A stretch of 8,949 nt of DNA, taken from positions 1-8,949 of the forward strand of contig JANYGR010000281.1 in the NCBI GenBank assembly GCA_025359355.1, written 5' to 3'. The notes under the pieces were generated by a model. The model saw nothing but the letters and a program-made list of their open reading frames with translations, had not been told where the DNA came from and made no database searches. The DNA is from Bacteroidota bacterium. GTDB taxonomy: Bacteria; Bacteroidota; Bacteroidia; B-17B0; Aurantibacillaceae. Positions 5,929 to 8,949 of the stretch are shown piece by piece (the stretch's first letter is position 1; every line of letters begins with the position of its first letter). Both the position numbers and the translations under genes were made by a program.

Positions 5929-6009
5929 TATCTCTGTTATCCCTTTAGTCACTTTAATCCCTTCTATCTCTTCCGTCCCTCAAGTCTCTTTAGTCCCTCC
6001 AGTCCCTTA
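5929..6009. repeat. Right array of nine degenerate 9-nt repeats
   Basis: Nine contiguous 9-nt units can be read without a gap on the + strand: TATCTCTGT (5929), TATCCCTTT (5938), AGTCACTTT (5947), AATCCCTTC (5956), TATCTCTTC (5965), CGTCCCTCA (5974), AGTCTCTTT (5983), AGTCCCTCC (5992) and AGTCCCTTA (6001). The consensus is AGTCCCTTT. Positions 3, 4, 6 and 7 (T, C, C, T) are identical in all nine. The last three bases of the array are the complement of the miaB stop codon TAA. Unit identity is highest near miaB and decays towards the four-helix-bundle gene. Confidence 0.88.
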
Positions 6010-7431
6010 CACGCACTCTCCGATAAGCGTTCCACTCGTGCAGCTCGTAATCAACACATTCACATAATCACCTTTTTTTAAATTTCCTTTTGGGAAAACG
6101 CATACTGTATTTTGTGAGTTACGTCCGCTCATCATATCAGTAGATTTTTTTGAAACATTTTCTACTAATACTCTATATGTTTTTCCTAAACCTTGCTTGG
6201 TTCTAATTTCACTGTGTTTTCGCTGCATATCAACAATCTCTGTTAAACGTCTGCTTTTTACTTCAGCAGGAACATCATCTTCATATTTGCGTTCTGCTAA
6301 TGTTTTAGGGCGTTCGCTATAAGAGAACATATAAGCAAATTCGTATTGCACATCTTCCATTAACGATAAAGTATCTTGATGTTGCTCTTCTGTTTCTCCA
6401 CAAAAGCCAGTAATGATATCTGCGCTAATTCCTGCATCTGGCATAATGCGACGTATTGCAGCAATGCGATCCAAATACCATTCGCGAGTATAACCACGAT
6501 TCATTTTTTCTAGTAACTCGCTATTACCGCTTTGCACAGGCAAATGCACGTACTTACAAATATTTTCATATTTGGCCATCATGTGCAAAACATCATCGCC
6601 CATATCTTTAGGATGCGACGTTGAATAACGTACACGTAAATCAGGATGAATTAAAGCAACCATTTCCAATAACTCCGCAAAGGTTGTTGAGTTTGCTTTT
6701 TGTTCGTCGGTTAAATTTTCTTTTTTTAATCCGCCACCACTCCACAAATAAGAATTTACATTTTGTCCTAACAACGTTACTTCTCTATAACCCTTATCAA
6801 AGGCTTCTTTACATTCATTGACAATGGTTTCCGGTTCGCGGCTGCGCTCACGCCCACGTGTAAATGGTACCACGCAAAAGCTGCACATATTATCGCAACC
6901 ACGCATAATGCTCACAAAAGCACTTACACCATTATGATCTAAACGCACGGGAGAAATATCGGCATACGTTTCTTCTTTACTTAAAATAACGTTAATGGCT
7001 TGTTGGCCACCTTCGGCAACAGCAATTAAATTAGGCAAATCGCGGTAAGCATCGGGGCCAACCACCATATCCACTAATTTTTCCTGTTCTAAAAACTGAT
7101 GCTTTAAGCGCTCTGCCATGCAACCAAGCACACCAATTAGTAAATTTTTATTGGTCTTTTTTATTTTTTTGTAATCATGTAAACGCTGGCGAACACGAGA
7201 TTCGGCATTTTCGCGAATAGCACAGGTATTTACAAAAATTAAATCAGCTTCTTTATAATCCGTTGTTGTTGTATATCCTTTATCTATTAAAATAGAAGCC
7301 ACAATTTCGCTATCCGCAAAATTCATTTGACAACCATAACTTTCTAAAAATAATTTTTTACCAGCTTTATTTTCGGTTTCAATAACGAGTGCTTCGCCTT
7401 GTTTAGATTCATCTATTATTTTGTTCTCCAT
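6007..7431 (-). CDS. miaB: tRNA-2-methylthio-N6-dimethylallyladenosine synthase
   Basis: MiaB is a radical-SAM enzyme that adds a methylthio group to C2 of N6-isopentenyl-adenosine 37 in tRNAs reading U-starting codons, improving decoding accuracy. The 474 aa show the full three-domain layout. The N-terminal methylthiotransferase domain (about 26-140) carries the auxiliary 4Fe-4S cysteines C34 (ESYGCQMN), C70 (NTCAIRENAE) and C104 (GVLGCMAER). The radical-SAM domain has C179-x3-C183-x2-C186 (RGCDNMCSFC) followed by the MiaB-type VVPFTRGRERSR. The C-terminal TRAM domain spans about 412-474. An insertion after NVNSYLW (about 231-248) is lysine- and glycine-rich and dispensable-looking. The start at 7431 leaves a 25-residue extension before the domain. 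Its stop codon lies inside the terminal unit of the 9-nt repeat array. Confidence 0.97.
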   Translation of the reverse strand: MENKIIDESKQGEALVIETENKAGKKLFLESYGCQMNFADSEIVASILIDKGYTTTTDYKEADLIFVNTCAIRENAESRVRQRLHDYKKIKKTNKNLLIGVLGCMAERLKHQFLEQEKLVDMVVGPDAYRDLPNLIAVAEGGQQAINVILSKEETYADISPVRLDHNGVSAFVSIMRGCDNMCSFCVVPFTRGRERSREPETIVNECKEAFDKGYREVTLLGQNVNSYLWSGGGLKKENLTDEQKANSTTFAELLEMVALIHPDLRVRYSTSHPKDMGDDVLHMMAKYENICKYVHLPVQSGNSELLEKMNRGYTREWYLDRIAAIRRIMPDAGISADIITGFCGETEEQHQDTLSLMEDVQYEFAYMFSYSERPKTLAERKYEDDVPAEVKSRRLTEIVDMQRKHSEIRTKQGLGKTYRVLVENVSKKSTDMMSGRNSQNTVCVFPKGNLKKGDYVNVLITSCTSGTLIGECV

Positions 7432-7735
7432 GTAGCTCTTTAAAAACGCAAAGATAAGGCTTTGTTATGACATTTTGACACGTTAACGTTTTTTTGAGGA
7501 TTAAAATTAAAAAAATATTTATTTATTTAATTTATTGATTTATAATGAATTACATTAGTAAAATGGAATATTAATGAGCTGTATCACATGTAAGAAAAAA
7601 TAAAAATTAGGTTTATTCAGATTAAATTTTTTTCCTTTGCAAACTTTTGAAAGAAATAAAAGACTTTTTAAAAGTAAAGAAAAGGTTCGTATTTATCTTT
7701 TTTCGTTCAATTATGTACTTATATATATACAATAC
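7432..7735. other. Divergent AT-rich intergenic region between miaB and topA
   Basis: This 304-nt stretch separates two divergent genes and must hold both promoters. Next to miaB is a good -7 box (listed separately) and a 10-bp palindrome ACGTTAACGT (7480-7489). The centre (about 7500-7600) is extremely AT-rich with a weak inverted repeat TAATG/CATTA (7543-7557). On the topA side there are only partial matches to TAnnTTTG: TTCCTTTG (7632-7639) and TATCTTTT (7694-7701), neither with a proper -33 TTG. An alternating TA run occurs at 7720-7728. I see no RNA gene or small coding frame worth reporting. Confidence 0.6.
7449..7456 (-). promoter_or_regulatory. Candidate -7 promoter box of miaB
   Basis: TATCTTTG on the minus strand (7456-7449) matches the Bacteroidota -7 consensus TAnnTTTG exactly and is the same octamer found before the PspC-like gene. 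It ends 17 nt upstream of the miaB ATG, giving a leader of roughly 10-12 nt. I could not see a clear -33 TTG at the expected distance, so the call rests on the -7 box and its position. Confidence 0.45.
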
Positions 7736-8949
7736 ATGGCAAAGAATTTAGTGATAGTTGAGTCCCCCGCAAAAGCAAAAACTATTGAGGGATTTTTAGG
7801 GAAAGATTACACCGTTAAATCAAGTTTTGGTCATATTAGAGACCTTGTAAAAAAAGGATTTGGCGTCGATATTGAAAATAATTTTACACCAACATACGAA
7901 GTTCAACCTGATAAGGAACGAGTAATAGCTGAACTTAAAAAATTAACGAAGAGTGCTGATATGATCTGGTTAGCATCCGATGAGGATCGCGAGGGAGAAG
8001 CTATTAGCTGGCATTTATATGAAACATTAGGGTTAACACCAAAAAACACAAAGCGTATTGTTTTTCATGAAATTACAAAACCAGCCATATTAAAAGCAAT
8101 TGAAAACCCACGTGAAATTGATATTAATTTAGTAAACGCTCAACAAGCTCGTCGTGTGTTAGATAGGTTAGTTGGTTTTGAATTATCTCCAATTTTATGG
8201 CGTAAAGTACGTCCGAGTTTATCAGCTGGTCGTGTGCAATCGGTTGCTGTGCGCTTAATTGTAGAGCGTGAGCGCGAAATTCAAAAATTTACATCAACTT
8301 CTGCATTTAAAGTTTCAGCGACATTTACTGTTGGTTCAGGTTTATTAAAAGCAGAATTAGATAAGCGTTATAATACAGAGGCAGAAGCTCAAGCTTTTTT
8401 AGAAAAATGTAAAGTAGCTTCTTATACTATATCTAGTTTAGAAACAAAACCTGCTAAACGCTCTCCAGCTGCACCTTTTACAACATCTACCTTACAACAG
8501 GAAGCTGCACGTAAATTAGGATTTTCGGTAGCACAAACCATGCAAGTAGCTCAACGCTTATATGAAGCTGGACGTATTACTTATATGAGAACTGACTCCG
8601 TAAATTTATCGGAAACAGCCATGGATCAGGCTAACAAAGCCATCAACGAAAACTACGGCGCTAAATATTACAATCCTCGTAAATATAAAACGAAGAGCAA
8701 AGGCGCACAAGAAGCGCATGAGGCGATTCGTCCTACATATATTGATAGAACAGTTATTGATGGCGAACGTAATGAAATTCGTTTGTATGATTTGATTTGG
8801 AAACGCACAATTGCTAGTCAAATGAGCGATGCGGAGTTAGAAAAAACAACTGCTAAAGTAAGCGTGAGTGGTGCTTCTGAAATTTTTGTCGCGCAAGGTG
8901 AAGTATTAAAATTTGATGGTTTCCTTAAAGTATATATGGAAGGAACAGA
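7736..8949 (+). CDS. topA: DNA topoisomerase I, N-terminal part
   Basis: This is a type IA topoisomerase that relaxes negative supercoils by transient single-strand cleavage. The frame runs from the ATG at 7736 to the window end without a stop (404 complete codons, about half of a usual TopA). The Toprim domain is complete: LVIVESPAKAKTIEGFLG (5-22) with catalytic E9 and the acidic triad region WLASDEDREGEAISWH (78-93) with D82, D84 and E86. Further motifs are NAQQARRVLDRLVGFELSP, starting near residue 137, and SAGRVQSVAVRLIVERE. The active-site tyrosine is Y283 in GRITYMRTDS. A later motif, SKGAQEAHEAIRPT, carries the conserved histidine region. The C-terminal zinc-finger part lies outside the window. 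It is transcribed divergently from miaB. Confidence 0.97.
   Translation, partial: MAKNLVIVESPAKAKTIEGFLGKDYTVKSSFGHIRDLVKKGFGVDIENNFTPTYEVQPDKERVIAELKKLTKSADMIWLASDEDREGEAISWHLYETLGLTPKNTKRIVFHEITKPAILKAIENPREIDINLVNAQQARRVLDRLVGFELSPILWRKVRPSLSAGRVQSVAVRLIVEREREIQKFTSTSAFKVSATFTVGSGLLKAELDKRYNTEAEAQAFLEKCKVASYTISSLETKPAKRSPAAPFTTSTLQQEAARKLGFSVAQTMQVAQRLYEAGRITYMRTDSVNLSETAMDQANKAINENYGAKYYNPRKYKTKSKGAQEAHEAIRPTYIDRTVIDGERNEIRLYDLIWKRTIASQMSDAELEKTTAKVSVSGASEIFVAQGEVLKFDGFLKVYMEGT

Larger units (their letters stand above)
5493..6009 (-). mobile_element. Putative IVS-like cassette with inverted repeat arrays around a four-helix-bundle gene
   Basis: The segment consists of a left 9-nt repeat array, a single gene for an IVS/S23-type four-helix-bundle protein, and a right array in opposite orientation. 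The outermost ends are perfect 10-bp inverted repeats, TAAGGGACTG (5493-5502) and CAGTCCCTTA (6000-6009). A second perfect 9-bp inverted pair is AAGAGACTT (5520-5528) and AAGTCTCTT (5982-5990). In RNA the two ends could pair and bring the flanking messages together, as the ends of 23S rRNA intervening sequences do around genes of the same family. No transposase or integrase is encoded, so mobility would need host or trans-acting functions. The borders coincide with the miaB stop codon and the activator start codon. The architecture is seen directly; that it is a mobile unit is inference. Confidence 0.5.

Noticed and set aside
5929..6009. CRISPR array
   Set aside because: The 9-nt units are contiguous with no unique spacers, far too short for CRISPR repeats, and no cas genes are nearby.
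5493..6009. Ordinary IS element with a transposase
   Set aside because: The only gene in the segment is the 121-aa four-helix-bundle protein; it has no DDE, HUH or recombinase motifs.
6621..6821. Open frame of 66 codons on the + strand
   Set aside because: It is antisense to the radical-SAM region of miaB, which is fully conserved, and looks like a shadow frame.
7475..7507. Sigma-70-like promoter TTGACA for topA
   Set aside because: There is no -10 hexamer at a suitable distance, and Bacteroidota use a different consensus (TTG and TAnnTTTG).
8606..8821. Open frame of 71 codons on the - strand
   Set aside because: It is antisense to topA, which continues through it with conserved motifs, so it is a shadow frame.

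Overview
The window looks like a chromosomal segment from a low-GC, AT-rich member of the Bacteroidota. The evidence is the Bacteroidota-typical DUF2851 protein, weak or absent Shine-Dalgarno sequences, heavy use of TTA leucine codons, and promoter-like TAnnTTTG boxes ahead of two genes. I cannot name a genus. Most genes are ordinary housekeeping genes. The exception is an unusual insertion between miaB and a sigma-54 activator gene.

Left part (1-1703, + strand): the 3' end of a DEAD-box RNA helicase gene is followed by a 188-nt spacer holding three consecutive hairpin-forming inverted repeats. Next comes hpd (4-hydroxyphenylpyruvate dioxygenase, tyrosine catabolism). A strong palindromic terminator at 1666-1703 serves hpd and also the convergent genes on the other strand.

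Middle part (1744-7431, - strand): seven genes run in one direction. In transcription order they are miaB (tRNA methylthiotransferase), a 121-aa IVS/S23-type four-helix-bundle protein, a sigma-54-type AAA+ activator without a sensory domain, a small monohaem cytochrome c lipoprotein, an unrecognised secreted protein, a DUF2851 protein and a small PspC-like membrane protein. The last five are 13-44 nt apart and could be one transcript, with an extra promoter-like box right before the PspC gene.

The four-helix-bundle gene sits in a cassette of about 515 bp (5493-6009). The cassette is bracketed by arrays of degenerate 9-nt repeats in inverted orientation (AAGGGACTT-like on the left, AAGTCCCTT-like on the right). 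Its outermost 10 bp are perfect inverted repeats that coincide with the stop codon of miaB and the first base of the activator gene's start codon. This resembles the arrangement of 23S rRNA intervening sequences, where the same protein family is encoded between complementary ends, but here it lies between two protein genes. It is the best candidate in the window for an under-described genetic element.

Right part (7432-8949): a 304-nt AT-rich divergent intergenic region separates miaB from topA (DNA topoisomerase I, + strand), which runs off the window end after its catalytic tyrosine.
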